The position numbers and the translations under genes are program-made. A stretch of 64,000 nucleotides of DNA from Paractinoplanes tereljensis (GTDB lineage: Bacteria > Actinomycetota > Actinomycetes > Mycobacteriales > Micromonosporaceae). The stretch spans positions 124,001 through 188,000 of the forward strand of contig NZ_BOMY01000022.1 in the NCBI RefSeq assembly GCF_016862435.1, read 5' to 3'. Below, piece after piece: positions 1-8,475 of this stretch. The number at the start of each line of letters is the position of its first letter. Positions within the stretch are counted from its first letter, which is position 1. A model generated the notes under the pieces. It saw only the letters and a program-made list of their open reading frames with translations. It did not search any database and was not told the origin of the DNA.

Positions 1-981
1 CGAGTCGACGGCCTTACCCCCGGAGATCAAAGAAACAGACAGGTCATAGAGGTACGGGTTGTCCGGCGACCAGAGGCGGGCACGGGGCATGGGCAGCGTC
101 AAGACGGTGTCCGCCGCCCCGGAGACAGAGCCGCCACCCTTCACGGAAACACGCGTGCTGAGACCCGTACCCCCCGAAGTGTTGACCTTGATCTTGACGT
201 TGGCCTCGGAGACCGAGGGCGTCACGGTCAGCGAGGTGATCGAGGCGGCCGGCGTCGGCTCCATCCAGACCGTCCGCCAGATGCCGGAACTGCCCTGGTA
301 GAAGATGCCGCGGTCGCTGGTGCGGCGCTGCTTGCCGATCGGCTGGCCGGTGGCGTCGGTGAGGTCCTCGGCCCAGACGATCAGCTCCTGTGGCCCGGTG
401 GTGAGCGCGTCGGTGACGTCGACGTCGAACCCGTCGTAGCCGCCCCGGTGGGTGGTGACCTGGACGCCGTTGACGAACACCTTGGCGTCGTAGTCGACCG
501 CCCCGAAGTGCAGCTGCAGCCGGTTGGCGGTGCCGACCTTCCAGCCGGCCGGGACGGTGAAGGTCCGGCGGTACCACATGCGGTCTTCGTGGCGCTGAAT
601 GCCGGAAAGGGCAGATTCGATGGGGTACGGGACGAGGACGCGCTCGCCCAGCGCCTTACCGGCCGGCACCGCCTCGCCGACGGCGGCCTTGGCGAACTCC
701 CAGACGCCGTTGAGGTTCTGCCAGCGGTCCCGGGTCAGCTGCGGGCGCGGGTATTCGGGCAGGGCGTTGTTCGGCCCGACCTTGTTGGTCCAGGGGGTGG
801 CCAGCGGCGGGATGCCGGCGTGCCAGGCGGTGGCGTCGGCCTGCACCTCGGAGGTCAGGGCGGGGGTGTCGGGCTGGTCAAGAACGCCGGGAGCGCTCGA
901 CGCGGGGGCCGACAAGGTCAGGAGGAGGGCGGAGGCGGACGCGGCGGCCAGCAGCCACCGGCCCCGGACATGTTTTGTCAC
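1..981 (-). CDS. Secreted glycoside hydrolase family 2 protein (beta-galactosidase/glucuronidase type), 3' end missing
   Basis: The first 327 codons are present; the gene runs off the start of the window. A GTG start at 981 follows a GAAGGG ribosome site and gives a basic N-terminus, a hydrophobic stretch (LLAAASASALLLTLSA) and an A-x-A cleavage region, a secretory signal peptide. The mature part has the GH2 sugar-binding (jelly-roll) pattern: PRPQLTRDRWQNLNGVWEF, then MWYRRTFTVPAGW, LHFGAVDYDAKVFVNGVQV, HRGGYDGFDVDVTD and GIFYQGSSGIWRTVWMEP. The immunoglobulin-like domain begins near residue 255. The catalytic TIM barrel would lie outside the window, so the sugar specificity cannot be told. 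It is predicted to hydrolyse beta-linked sugars outside the cell. The family assignment is firm; galactosidase versus glucuronidase or mannosidase is open. Confidence 0.87.
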   Translation of the reverse strand, partial: MTKHVRGRWLLAAASASALLLTLSAPASSAPGVLDQPDTPALTSEVQADATAWHAGIPPLATPWTNKVGPNNALPEYPRPQLTRDRWQNLNGVWEFAKAAVGEAVPAGKALGERVLVPYPIESALSGIQRHEDRMWYRRTFTVPAGWKVGTANRLQLHFGAVDYDAKVFVNGVQVTTHRGGYDGFDVDVTDALTTGPQELIVWAEDLTDATGQPIGKQRRTSDRGIFYQGSSGIWRTVWMEPTPAASITSLTVTPSVSEANVKIKVNTSGGTGLSTRVSVKGGGSVSGAADTVLTLPMPRARLWSPDNPYLYDLSVSLISGGKAVDS

Positions 982-1196
982 GCGCGTTTTCCCTTCGGAG
1001 CGGAAGAGTGCGCTCGTGTTTCACCATGAGCCAACACAGCTCAACAACAGCGCTCAGGTTTCGTCAAGGTTTCACGGTGATCTATGTCCAAGGGGGCAAC
1101 GCCTCCGGCAGGCGGTAGGGAAGGCGCAACCGAACTGCGACCGGCCCTGTGCCGATGGCCACTCAACCGCCAGCGCCAAGTGCCGACTCATAGGCC

Positions 1197-2735
1197 ATGA
1201 GCGTTAGCAGTGGTGTGCGGCCGGTGGGCGCCGTGCTCGGATCGTCGGGGGCGCCCGGCGCCGTCGACGACCCGCAGGACGCCCTCCTCGCGGGCCTCGT
1301 CGCGTTCATGACCAAGGACACCCCGTCCGTGCAGCACGTGCTCGACCTGGCCGAGCCGTTCCTGCAGAACGCGGCCGGGCTGACCGCCGCCACCGTCTTC
1401 GAGCTCGACTCCGAGACCGGCCTGCTCAACCCGACCGCCCGGGTCGGCGCGGCCGGCGGCCGGGACCTGCTCACCGCCGGCAAGGTGTTCCGGATGGCGG
1501 CCGGCGCCGCGCCGCTGGTCGACGCCGATCGGATGGCGATCCGGCTGCGCATCGGCGGGCAGACCGTCGGCGTGCTGCTGCTGACCGGAACCGAGCTGGC
1601 CGTGCTGCGCCCGGAGACCATCTCCCCGCTGGCCCTGCACTTCGCCACCACCCTGCAGGGCATCGCCGCCGAGAAGCAGCGGCAGTTCCTGTCGCACGTC
1701 TCCACCACCATCCGGCGGCTGTTCGAGCAGGGCATGGCGGCCACCAGCGTCGAGGCGGCCGGCCGCACCCTGGTCACCTGCACCACCGAGGCGTTCCGCA
1801 CCGACTACGGCGTGCTGTGCCTGGTCGACGGCGACGGCAACATCCGGTACGTGCACAGCGTCGGCATGCCCGACGGCGACGCCCCCTTCCGGCACCTGAT
1901 CGGCACTGCCGCCACCAACTCACCGGTGTGGCGGGAGATCAGCCAGGGCACGCCCGCCCTGGTCGCGGACAGCACCAACGCTGCCGTGCTGACCGGCGGT
2001 TTCGTGCGCACCATGGGCCTCAAGTCGTACATCGCGATCCCGATGATGTCGGCCCAGGGCTGCCTCGGCATGATCATGTGCGGGGACACCGGCAACACCC
2101 GTGACTGGACCAGCCGCGACCGCATCCTGGCCGAGCAGCTCTCGGTCGAGGGCGCGCTGATCGTGGACAGCGCCGGCATGCGCCAGGCCGCCCAGGCGCA
2201 CGTGGCGCAGCTGTCCCACCAGGCTTTCCACGACTCGCTGACCGGCCTGCCGAACCGCTCGTACCTGCTGGAACGCGCCGAGCAGGCGGTCGGCGAGGCG
2301 GCCTCGACCGGCGGCCGGGTCGCGCTCATGCTGCTCGACCTCAACGGTTTCAAAGAGGTCAACGACACCGCCGGCCACCAGGCCGGCGACGAACTGCTGC
2401 AGCAGGTGGCAAAACGCCTGCTGGGCACCGTACGCGACAACGACGTGGTCTCCCGCCTGGGCGGCGACGAGTTCGCGATCCTGCTGACCCGCGACCCGGA
2501 CGAGGAGATCGCCACCCGGGTGGCCAGCCGGATCGTCGACCGCCTGCGCGAGCCGTTCAGCATCGAGGGCGGAGAGGTGAGCATCGGCGGCAGCGTCGGC
2601 ATAGCCCTGTACCCCGACGACGCCGACGCCTACGACGACCTGATGCGCGGCGCCGACGCCGCAATGTACGAGGCGAAACGAGACACCAAGAAGCTGGGCG
2701 GCGGCAGCCGCCGAGCCCACCGCGACGCGGACTAA
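1197..2735 (+). CDS. Soluble GAF-GAF-GGDEF diguanylate cyclase
   Basis: This 512-residue protein has no membrane segment. Two GAF-like sensory domains (about residues 30-150 and 165-315) precede a GGDEF domain (about 340-505). The active-site signature RLGGDEF is intact at residues 422-426, and FHDSLTGLPNRSYLLERA, DLNGFKEVNDTAGHQAGD and SVGIALYPDDA mark the rest of the fold. An RxxD motif (RDND) ends five residues before GGDEF, the usual inhibitory I-site, so it should make cyclic-di-GMP from GTP with product inhibition. GAF domains suggest control by a small molecule or cofactor. ATG at 1197 is used; no strong ribosome site precedes it. It overlaps the stop of the convergent next gene by 4 bases. 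Confidence 0.92.
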   Translation: MSVSSGVRPVGAVLGSSGAPGAVDDPQDALLAGLVAFMTKDTPSVQHVLDLAEPFLQNAAGLTAATVFELDSETGLLNPTARVGAAGGRDLLTAGKVFRMAAGAAPLVDADRMAIRLRIGGQTVGVLLLTGTELAVLRPETISPLALHFATTLQGIAAEKQRQFLSHVSTTIRRLFEQGMAATSVEAAGRTLVTCTTEAFRTDYGVLCLVDGDGNIRYVHSVGMPDGDAPFRHLIGTAATNSPVWREISQGTPALVADSTNAAVLTGGFVRTMGLKSYIAIPMMSAQGCLGMIMCGDTGNTRDWTSRDRILAEQLSVEGALIVDSAGMRQAAQAHVAQLSHQAFHDSLTGLPNRSYLLERAEQAVGEAASTGGRVALMLLDLNGFKEVNDTAGHQAGDELLQQVAKRLLGTVRDNDVVSRLGGDEFAILLTRDPDEEIATRVASRIVDRLREPFSIEGGEVSIGGSVGIALYPDDADAYDDLMRGADAAMYEAKRDTKKLGGGSRRAHRDAD

Positions 2736-3355
2736 CCGAACATGGCGACGATTGGCAGGCCGATCAGGACGCCGCCGATTATCAGGCCGGTGCCGAAGCG
2801 GCGGGTTTCCGGGAAATAGAGGCTGCCCGCCGCTACCAGCAGGAACAGGGGCACCCAGGCCCAGTAGGTCAGGTGGGCGCCGGACAGGGCCGGGATGACC
2901 GAGGACGGCACCACCGTGCTGATGCAGGGGCCCAGGCAGCCCGCGCCGAAGCCGGCCGACAGGCCGGCTACCAGGGCGCGGTCCAGGAACGGCTGCGGGA
3001 TCGGGGGCGACGCGACGGTGAGGATCGGGTCGTCGTCCGCGTGCCGGACCAGGGAGATGACGTAGCCGGCTGAGTCCTGCGCGACAAGCAGGCGGCCGTC
3101 CAGGCCTTCGGCGTCCTCGATGTGTGCGCCGGAGTCTCGCCACAGCTCGGCTACCACCTCGAACACCTCGTCGTCGGCCTCCGGCAGGCGGCCGCCGCGC
3201 AGGATGCGGATGCCCGAGGTGGTCGGCGGGGTGCGCAGGAACTGGGCCGGGACGGTCTCCAGGCGCAGGCCGGGGTAGGCGTGCAGGGTGGTCTCCAGGC
3301 GCTTGTCCACGCCCTGGGTGACCTCGGCCCGGCTGGGCCCCGCTCGCTGCACCAC
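2732..3355 (-). CDS. Uncharacterised protein with C-terminal membrane segments
   Basis: This 207-residue protein belongs to no family I recognise. The N-terminal 115 residues are soluble, rich in charged residues, and contain RLETTLHAYPGLRLETVPAQ and EVFEVVAELWRDSGAHIEDAEG. The C-terminal part has about three hydrophobic segments (ALVAGLSAGFGAGCLGPCIS, LTYWAWVPLFLLVAAGSLYF, GTGLIIGGVLIGLPIVAMFG), so it probably sits in the cytoplasmic membrane with a cytosolic N-terminal domain. GTG at 3355 is the first start. It lies 51 bases after the FUSC gene on the same strand and may be cotranscribed with it. The function is unknown. Confidence 0.62.
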   Translation of the reverse strand: MVQRAGPSRAEVTQGVDKRLETTLHAYPGLRLETVPAQFLRTPPTTSGIRILRGGRLPEADDEVFEVVAELWRDSGAHIEDAEGLDGRLLVAQDSAGYVISLVRHADDDPILTVASPPIPQPFLDRALVAGLSAGFGAGCLGPCISTVVPSSVIPALSGAHLTYWAWVPLFLLVAAGSLYFPETRRFGTGLIIGGVLIGLPIVAMFG

Positions 3356-3406
3356 CTGGGCAGAATGTCTGATAAGCGGGCATATTTCAGGTTTTTCAGA
3401 AAACGA

Positions 3407-5536
3407 TCAACTCGCTCCGTCCGCCACCCGCGACACGCGAACACGCAGCTCATCGCCCGGCTCCGGCAACCCGGGGATGCGGCCCAGGTCCTCGCGCAGA
3501 CCGTCCAGCCAGACCCGCAGGTCGGCGATGGTGTACAGGTCCTGGCCCAGGTCAGTGGGCCATTCCACGGCCGCGGGCAAAGGCTCGACCACGGTGCGCC
3601 GGTGCGCCGACAGATCGGCGGCGGCCCGGTCGTAGCGGCCCGCCACGTCGGCCGCCGCGGCGGTCAGCGGGGCCACGCACGGCAGCAGCCCGCCGGCCGG
3701 GCAGGATCGCACGAGCGCCTCCGCACCGCGTACCGCATGGTGGCCGGCCAGCAACGTCGCCTGCCAGTCCACCGCGGCCGCGGGGTGTCGTTCGCTCTGG
3801 TACAGCGCGAACGACGCGTCCGCGAGCTGCCCGGCCAGCCGGGCCTGCGGCAACGCCGCGCCCGGCGTCTGGCCCTCGGCCATCACCGCGACAGTCTCCC
3901 GGATCACCCCGGCCGACGCGCCCAGGAACGTGCCGGCCGCCCGGTGCAGCTCGCCGCCCCCACCGCGCGGCCAGGCGAACAGCCCGGCCAGGATGCCGAT
4001 CCCGGCGCCCAGCAGCACATCGAGCACGCGAGCCTCGGCGAGCCGCCAGTCGACCGGTGTGACCTGGGCGAACACCAGCGTGATGACGAGCGTGAACAGT
4101 GCCTGCGACCAGCCCAGCCCGAGCAGCGGCCCGGCCGCGAACCCGACAAGCATCACCACCGGCAGCACGAACGCGTAGACCGTCGGATGCACGCCCACCA
4201 CCAGCAGGACCGCCGCCACCAGCGACCCGGCCACCGTCCCGACCAGGGCGGGCCGCAGCGCCGATCGGGTCTCGGCAGCCGAGGTGCGCAGCACGGTCAG
4301 GATCGTCAGCAGGACCCAGAACCCGTGCGACAGATCCAGCTCACCGGCCAGCAGCCGGGCCACCGCCAGGGCGGCGGCCAGGCGCAACGCGCCCTGAAAG
4401 GCGACGGAGCGAGGCGTGAGATTTTCCCGCAGGCGGTGCCAATAAAGGCTCGGGGTGCTTCGGTACGCGTACCAGAACGGTCCCGTCGGATCGACATGGG
4501 CCGGGCGCTCGCCGGCCGCCAGCCGGATCGCGACGACAAGGGATTTCGTCCACTCCCCCAGCGCCAGAGCCAACGCACCCAGCCGCAGCCGTTCCGGCGC
4601 GAGCCCGCTCGGGTCGGTGTTCATCCGGGCGATCCGGAAGTCGCTGAGCGCCGCCGCGACCTGATCGGTGTCCGGCAACGGCCCCTGCCCCCGTAGCCAC
4701 GCCGCCGCCGAGGCCGTACAGCCGGCGGTCCGCCGTACCAAATGGGTTGCCGCCGGCAGGGTCACCGCCTCGTGTTGCTCGGTGAAGAAAAGGTCGACGG
4801 CCCGGCCGAGCAGCAGGCGGGCGGTGCCGGCCGCGGCGCTGAGCGCCCGGTCCCGCCGCCCGGCCGAGGCGGGCCGCTGAAGCGGCGGCAGCCGCGAGGG
4901 ACGCAGCGCGTCGGCCCGATCGGTGGCCTCCGGAAGGAGTTCGGCCAGCCGGTCCTTGGACTGGTGCTCCCAGGAGTCGGCCACCGCGGCCAGGCAGGCG
5001 GCCAGACTGTCGATCGCGTCGGCCAGCCGCGCGGTGTACGGCGTCGGCACCGGGTCCGGCCAGAGCGTCACCTCGGCCACCGCGAACAACACGATCGCGC
5101 AGGTCACGCCGGCCAGCCGGGACCGCAGCGACCCCGGGTCGTAGGGCGGGAAGCACGGCAGGATGTAGAGCAGCTGCATGCCGGCGGCGAGCCCGGCGAG
5201 CCGCGGCCCGCCCACCCCGACATAGCTGACCACAAACCCGAACAGGAACATCCCGGCCGCGGCGGCCACGTTGCTGACGCTCAGCAGCGTCCCCAGCGAA
5301 ACCAAGATCCAGGCCACCGGGAGTACGGCGAGAAGAGTGCCGGCCCGGCGCTTGGGCGTACCCGGGATCTGCGACAGCGCACCCAGCGCGACCGCCCCGA
5401 ACAGCGCGTAGGGCGCCATGGCCGGCGCGTCCAGCAGGTACCGGCAGACGTAGAAGCCGAGACAGGCGACAAGCGTCACGCGCGCGGCGCGGCGTACCGC
5501 CAGAAGTTGCGGGTCCCGCCGCCGAAGCCAGCCCAT
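3407..5536 (-). CDS. FUSC-family inner-membrane protein (aromatic acid exporter/YccS-like)
   Basis: This 709-residue protein shows the duplicated layout of FUSC proteins: an N-terminal block of about five membrane segments (residues 15-165), a soluble helical middle (about 170-370), a second membrane block (about 385-530) and a soluble C-terminal tail. GALSQIPGTPKRRAGTLLA in the first block and SAAETRSALRPALVGTVAGS in the second are the repeated family signature (T..R..GT..G). Family members are thought to export aromatic acids or other small hydrophobic anions. The substrate here cannot be read from the sequence. ATG 5536 (MGWLRRRDPQ) is the chosen start. The membrane unknown at 2732-3355 follows in the same direction. 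Confidence 0.87.
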   Translation of the reverse strand: MGWLRRRDPQLLAVRRAARVTLVACLGFYVCRYLLDAPAMAPYALFGAVALGALSQIPGTPKRRAGTLLAVLPVAWILVSLGTLLSVSNVAAAAGMFLFGFVVSYVGVGGPRLAGLAAGMQLLYILPCFPPYDPGSLRSRLAGVTCAIVLFAVAEVTLWPDPVPTPYTARLADAIDSLAACLAAVADSWEHQSKDRLAELLPEATDRADALRPSRLPPLQRPASAGRRDRALSAAAGTARLLLGRAVDLFFTEQHEAVTLPAATHLVRRTAGCTASAAAWLRGQGPLPDTDQVAAALSDFRIARMNTDPSGLAPERLRLGALALALGEWTKSLVVAIRLAAGERPAHVDPTGPFWYAYRSTPSLYWHRLRENLTPRSVAFQGALRLAAALAVARLLAGELDLSHGFWVLLTILTVLRTSAAETRSALRPALVGTVAGSLVAAVLLVVGVHPTVYAFVLPVVMLVGFAAGPLLGLGWSQALFTLVITLVFAQVTPVDWRLAEARVLDVLLGAGIGILAGLFAWPRGGGGELHRAAGTFLGASAGVIRETVAVMAEGQTPGAALPQARLAGQLADASFALYQSERHPAAAVDWQATLLAGHHAVRGAEALVRSCPAGGLLPCVAPLTAAAADVAGRYDRAAADLSAHRRTVVEPLPAAVEWPTDLGQDLYTIADLRVWLDGLREDLGRIPGLPEPGDELRVRVSRVADGAS

Positions 5537-5590
5537 CGGCTGATCCTAAAGGGGTACATCGAACGGCGGTGGGAAGTGCCGCTCCGACGC

Positions 5591-6037
5591 ATGGTCGCCG
5601 CGGCCCGGGGCTGCAACCGTTATGTCGTGATTCGATGGAAGCTCGCGGCGGCCGGCTCGCTGACCGTTGTCCTCCTCGCGAGCGGCAGCTACCTGATCTA
5701 TCTCGGCGCCGGCCCGGGCGCCGCAACCGCCGGCCCGCCCCACGTCCTGGCTTCGGCCGATATTTCGGCCGAATCGCTGCGGTTGATCCACGAGCTGACG
5801 GTGGCCGACTGCCCTGAGTCAGCGGCCGGCGCGGTGGGCGTAGGCCCAGATGGCCCGGTCGACGTCCGCGACCCCGGCATCGTCCGGCGAACCCGAGCCG
5901 AACAGCTCCGCGCGCAGTTCCTCGGACGGCCCGTCCTCGGCCAGCAGCCACAGCTCAGTCTCGTAACCCACGGGGACGCCGTCCGCGACGGCCTGCCGCA
6001 GTTTGTCCCGGTCGAGCCAGCCCAGCACGACCGGTAG
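5591..6037 (+). other. Doubtful reading frame with an N-terminal membrane anchor (possible gene remnant)
   Basis: The 282 bases between the FUSC gene and the DUF4304 gene hold one protein-like stretch. From ATG 5591 (or GTG 5627) the frame encodes a basic N-terminus, a convincing hydrophobic anchor (LAAAGSLTVVLLASGSYLIYLG) and a polar region ending LIHELTVADC. After about 5818 the frame runs antisense through the DUF4304 gene to 6037, which is not credible as shared coding sequence. The first 75 codons may be the 5' remnant of a secreted or anchored protein whose 3' end was lost, or chance. The stretch otherwise shows no recognisable site. Confidence 0.22.
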
Positions 6038-6415
6038 CCGCTCCCCCAGGCGCGCGACCAGCCGAGCGGTGACCGTCGCGCACGCGGCCCGATCGGCAAC
6101 CACCCACTGCTCGACGAAGTCTTCCCCGTCCACCCAGTCGGCCGGGTTCACCCGCTCCCACCAACTGCCGTGCGAGCTGTCCGGCCGCGTCCCCGGCGGG
6201 TACCCGTCGTGCCGCCAGATCGGTTCGAGCAGAAAGGCAAGGTTCACAAAGAACTGCGTGTCACCGAGAAACGACCGATGCGGCTGCAGCTCAACGATGA
6301 CCACGTCACCGCCCGAGTTGTAGCGGCGAAAAACGAGCCCGTCCGCCTCGAACCCGAACTGCCGGAGGTGCGCACCCAGCAGCCGCGCACACGTCTTCAG
6401 GACCGCTCCCGCCAC
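5819..6415 (-). CDS. DUF4304-like conserved protein
   Basis: The 198-residue soluble protein starts at GTG 6415. The N-terminal pattern LKTCARLLGAHLRQFGFEADGLVFRRYN followed by VVIVELQPHRS matches the DUF4304 layout, in which a short helix, G-F-x-x-x-G-x-x-F-x-R and a beta strand ending in Q are conserved. Members have no established biochemical role. The downstream half has HDGYPPGTRPDSSHGSWWERV and a helical C-terminus. Its start lies only 38 bases from the divergent gene at 6454, so the two share a promoter region. Confidence 0.66.
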   Translation of the reverse strand: MAGAVLKTCARLLGAHLRQFGFEADGLVFRRYNSGGDVVIVELQPHRSFLGDTQFFVNLAFLLEPIWRHDGYPPGTRPDSSHGSWWERVNPADWVDGEDFVEQWVVADRAACATVTARLVARLGERLPVVLGWLDRDKLRQAVADGVPVGYETELWLLAEDGPSEELRAELFGSGSPDDAGVADVDRAIWAYAHRAGR

Positions 6416-6453
6416 GGCCGGATGTCTACCACACCTCTTGTAGGCTGCGCCGA

Positions 6454-6942
6454 ATGATCGATCTGCCGCATGAGCCGTCGGGGCTGGAGAAAGCGACCTG
6501 GACCGCGGCCGACTTCGCGGTTATGGGCTGGCATGACTGCCGGGTTCGGGCAATCAGCGTCGGTGAATACGAGGACGGCACGCTACCGCCGGCCCGGGTG
6601 CTTCTCGACCTGGACTACATCGTGCGGTGGGTGCATCCGGCGGCCGACCAGGAACCCTTCACGTTCTGGGTCTTTCCGGCGACGCTGGTCTTCGACGGTG
6701 CCTCGGACATCACCGGTGAGCTGGGGCCGTTGCACGAGGTCTTGGAGATCGCCGACATCCATCGCGGAGAGCAGACGGACGGTGAGCCCTCGTGGCACGT
6801 CGAGGGCCAGAACTTCGACCTCCGGCTCCGTGCCGCCGGCTACACGCAGTACCTCCGGCGGGCGCCGCTGCACGTGCCCCGGATGATGCTCACCTCCGCC
6901 GAGCGCGGTGGGATCAGCTTCGACGAGCGCGCTTTCGCCTGA
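6454..6942 (+). CDS. Conserved protein of unknown function
   Basis: This 162-residue soluble, acidic protein matches no family I can name. Its distinctive features are MGWHDCRVRAI near the N-terminus, alternating strands LLDLDYIVRWVHP and FTFWVFPATLVFDG, and QNFDLRLRAAGYTQYLRRAP near the C-terminus. This reads as a compact beta-rich fold. ATG 6454 is preceded by TAGGCT ending 7 bases before it, so the transcript may be leaderless. The DUF4304 gene is divergent from it. Small proteins of this kind in actinomycetes are sometimes immunity-like, but nothing here proves that. Confidence 0.7.
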   Translation: MIDLPHEPSGLEKATWTAADFAVMGWHDCRVRAISVGEYEDGTLPPARVLLDLDYIVRWVHPAADQEPFTFWVFPATLVFDGASDITGELGPLHEVLEIADIHRGEQTDGEPSWHVEGQNFDLRLRAAGYTQYLRRAPLHVPRMMLTSAERGGISFDERAFA

Positions 6943-6952
6943 ACGGTTGGCG

Positions 6953-7894
6953 TCAGGCGATTTCTCGGTCGCCGAGGCGGACGGCTACTACGCCGGCGAT
7001 TACCAGGATGCCGCCGGCCAGCTGGGCCAGGCCGGGGAGCTGGTCTACCAGCAGCCAGGCGAACAGGACCGCGGCGACCACCTCGAGCAGGGCCACGAAG
7101 GACGCCACCCGGGAACCCAGCAGGCGGATCGCGGCCACGCCGGTCGCGTAGGAGATGGCGGCGGTCACCACGCCCAGCAGGAGCAGCGGGGCCCACCAGG
7201 GCAGGCTGCCGAACGCGTACTCCGTCGGGGCGCTCGTCGCGTGCATCGGCAGCAGGCCGGTCGCGGCCAGCAGGCCCAGGGTTACCGCGCCGACGACCAG
7301 GCCGGCGCCGGCCAGGGCCAGCGGCGGGAGGCCGCTTCCGGTGTCGGCGGAGATCAGGAAGTACGCGGTGGCGCCGATCATCGCGGCGAACGCCCAGGCC
7401 ACGCCGGACCAGGCCAGGTCGGCGCCGGAGACCAGGTCGAGCACCAGGACCAGGCCGGCGGCGGCCAGGACCGCGCCGATCACCGTCAGGCGGCTCGGGC
7501 GCTGGCCCTTGGTGATCCACAGCCAGGCGACCACGGCAGCGGGAGCGGTGTATTCGATCAGCAGGGCCGGCGCCACGTCCATCGTGGCCACGGCGGAGAA
7601 GTAGCAGAACTGTGCGCCGGCGACAGCCAGAACTCCGTACAGCAGGATCTGGACGGCCTGACTGCGAAGCAGGTGCCACTTGCCGCGCAGGGCGACCACG
7701 GTGAAGGGGGCCAGCGCGAGCGCGGCGATGGCGATCCGGGCTAGCACGATCGCGCCGGGGCTCCAGCCGTTGGCCAGCAGGCCGGTGGCGAGCGGGCCGG
7801 AGAGGCCGAAGGTGGTCGCGGAGAAAGCGGCCAGCAGAATGCCGCCGCTGACGCCGACCGGGATCGTGCGGGTGTCATTGGCTATCTGCGTCAT
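6953..7894 (-). CDS. EamA-family (DMT superfamily) transporter
   Basis: This 313-residue protein has ten hydrophobic segments arranged as two EamA repeats of five. The first repeat includes LLAAFSATTFGLSGPLATGL and VLARIAIAALALAPF; the second includes FAAMIGATAYFLISADTG and GVVTAAISYATGVAAIRLLG. Family members export amino acids, purines or other metabolites across the cytoplasmic membrane; the substrate is not predictable. Start ATG 7894 lies 8 bases after a TAGCGT -10 box that is 17 bases from a perfect TTGACA, so it seems leaderless. The divergent CGNR gene shares the control region. Confidence 0.93.
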   Translation of the reverse strand: MTQIANDTRTIPVGVSGGILLAAFSATTFGLSGPLATGLLANGWSPGAIVLARIAIAALALAPFTVVALRGKWHLLRSQAVQILLYGVLAVAGAQFCYFSAVATMDVAPALLIEYTAPAAVVAWLWITKGQRPSRLTVIGAVLAAAGLVLVLDLVSGADLAWSGVAWAFAAMIGATAYFLISADTGSGLPPLALAGAGLVVGAVTLGLLAATGLLPMHATSAPTEYAFGSLPWWAPLLLLGVVTAAISYATGVAAIRLLGSRVASFVALLEVVAAVLFAWLLVDQLPGLAQLAGGILVIAGVVAVRLGDREIA

Positions 7895-7931
7895 GACACA
7901 TGACGCTAGGAAGTTGTGCGTAAGATGTCAA
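7888..7931. promoter_or_regulatory. Overlapping divergent promoters with palindromic operator between EamA and CGNR genes
   Basis: For the EamA gene, TTGACA (7926-7931, minus strand) and TAGCGT (7903-7908) are separated by exactly 17 bases. For the CGNR gene, TAAGAT at 7921-7926 sits 6 bases before GTG 7933. A perfect inverted repeat, GCGTCATG-ACA-CATGACGC (7888-7906), covers the EamA -10 box and start codon. A protein bound there would block EamA transcription. The promoter elements are read directly; the operator role is inferred. Confidence 0.62.
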
Positions 7932-7932
7932 G

Positions 7933-8475
7933 GTGCTCTTAGCCCATGACACAGAGGCGGCGCTGCAGGCGGTGGTCGAGCTCGTCAACAGCGGCGAGGA
8001 CCCGGACACGCTGCTCACGATCGACGACGTCGACGCCTGGTACGCGAAGTATCGCTACAGCGGCCGGCGCGACGGTGACCAGGCCGAACTCGACCAGCTG
8101 CAGGCCGCTCGCCCGCTGCTGCGCTCACTGCTGAACGCCGACCGGGACACGGCCGCCGCGATGGTCAACCGGATGCTGGCCGAGGCGGGCGCCATCCCGC
8201 AGCTGGTCCGGCACGACGACCTCGACTGGCACGTGCACGCGGTGGCCGCCGACCAGCCGCTGGTGACCCGGGTGGTCGTGGAGACCGCGATGGCGGTCGC
8301 CGACCTGGTCCGCGGCGACGAGATGTCCCGCCTCGGCCTCTGCGCGGACGACGACTGCGCGGGCATCGTTCTAGATCTCACCCGCAACCGTTCTAGACGT
8401 TTCTGCAGCACGACGTGCGCCAACCGCAACGCGGTAGCCGCCTACCGCCTCAGACAAAAGCACTCTCTCCGGTGA
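7933..8475 (+). CDS. CGNR zinc-finger / ABATE-domain protein
   Basis: This 180-residue protein has the usual CGNR architecture: an N-terminal ABATE region beginning LAHDTEAALQAVVELVNSG and a C-terminal zinc finger, LGLCADDDCAGIVLDLTRNRSRRFCSTTCANRNAVAAYR. The cysteines CADDDC and CSTTC are all present. Family members are regarded as probable transcriptional regulators that bind through the finger. GTG 7933 is used because it gives the conserved N-terminus and lies 6 bases after a -10 box. Its divergence from an EamA transporter across a palindrome suggests it controls that transporter. The last 26 bases overlap the convergent acyl-CoA dehydrogenase gene. Confidence 0.92.
   Translation: MLLAHDTEAALQAVVELVNSGEDPDTLLTIDDVDAWYAKYRYSGRRDGDQAELDQLQAARPLLRSLLNADRDTAAAMVNRMLAEAGAIPQLVRHDDLDWHVHAVAADQPLVTRVVVETAMAVADLVRGDEMSRLGLCADDDCAGIVLDLTRNRSRRFCSTTCANRNAVAAYRLRQKHSLR

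Noticed and set aside
1030..1196. Possible riboswitch upstream of the GAF-GGDEF gene
   Set aside because: The region holds a small hairpin (GCCTCCGGCAGGC) but none of the conserved bases of cyclic-di-GMP or other known riboswitch classes.
4742..5590. Plus-strand frame across the FUSC gene
   Set aside because: It is antisense to a well-supported membrane protein and lacks any recognisable domain.
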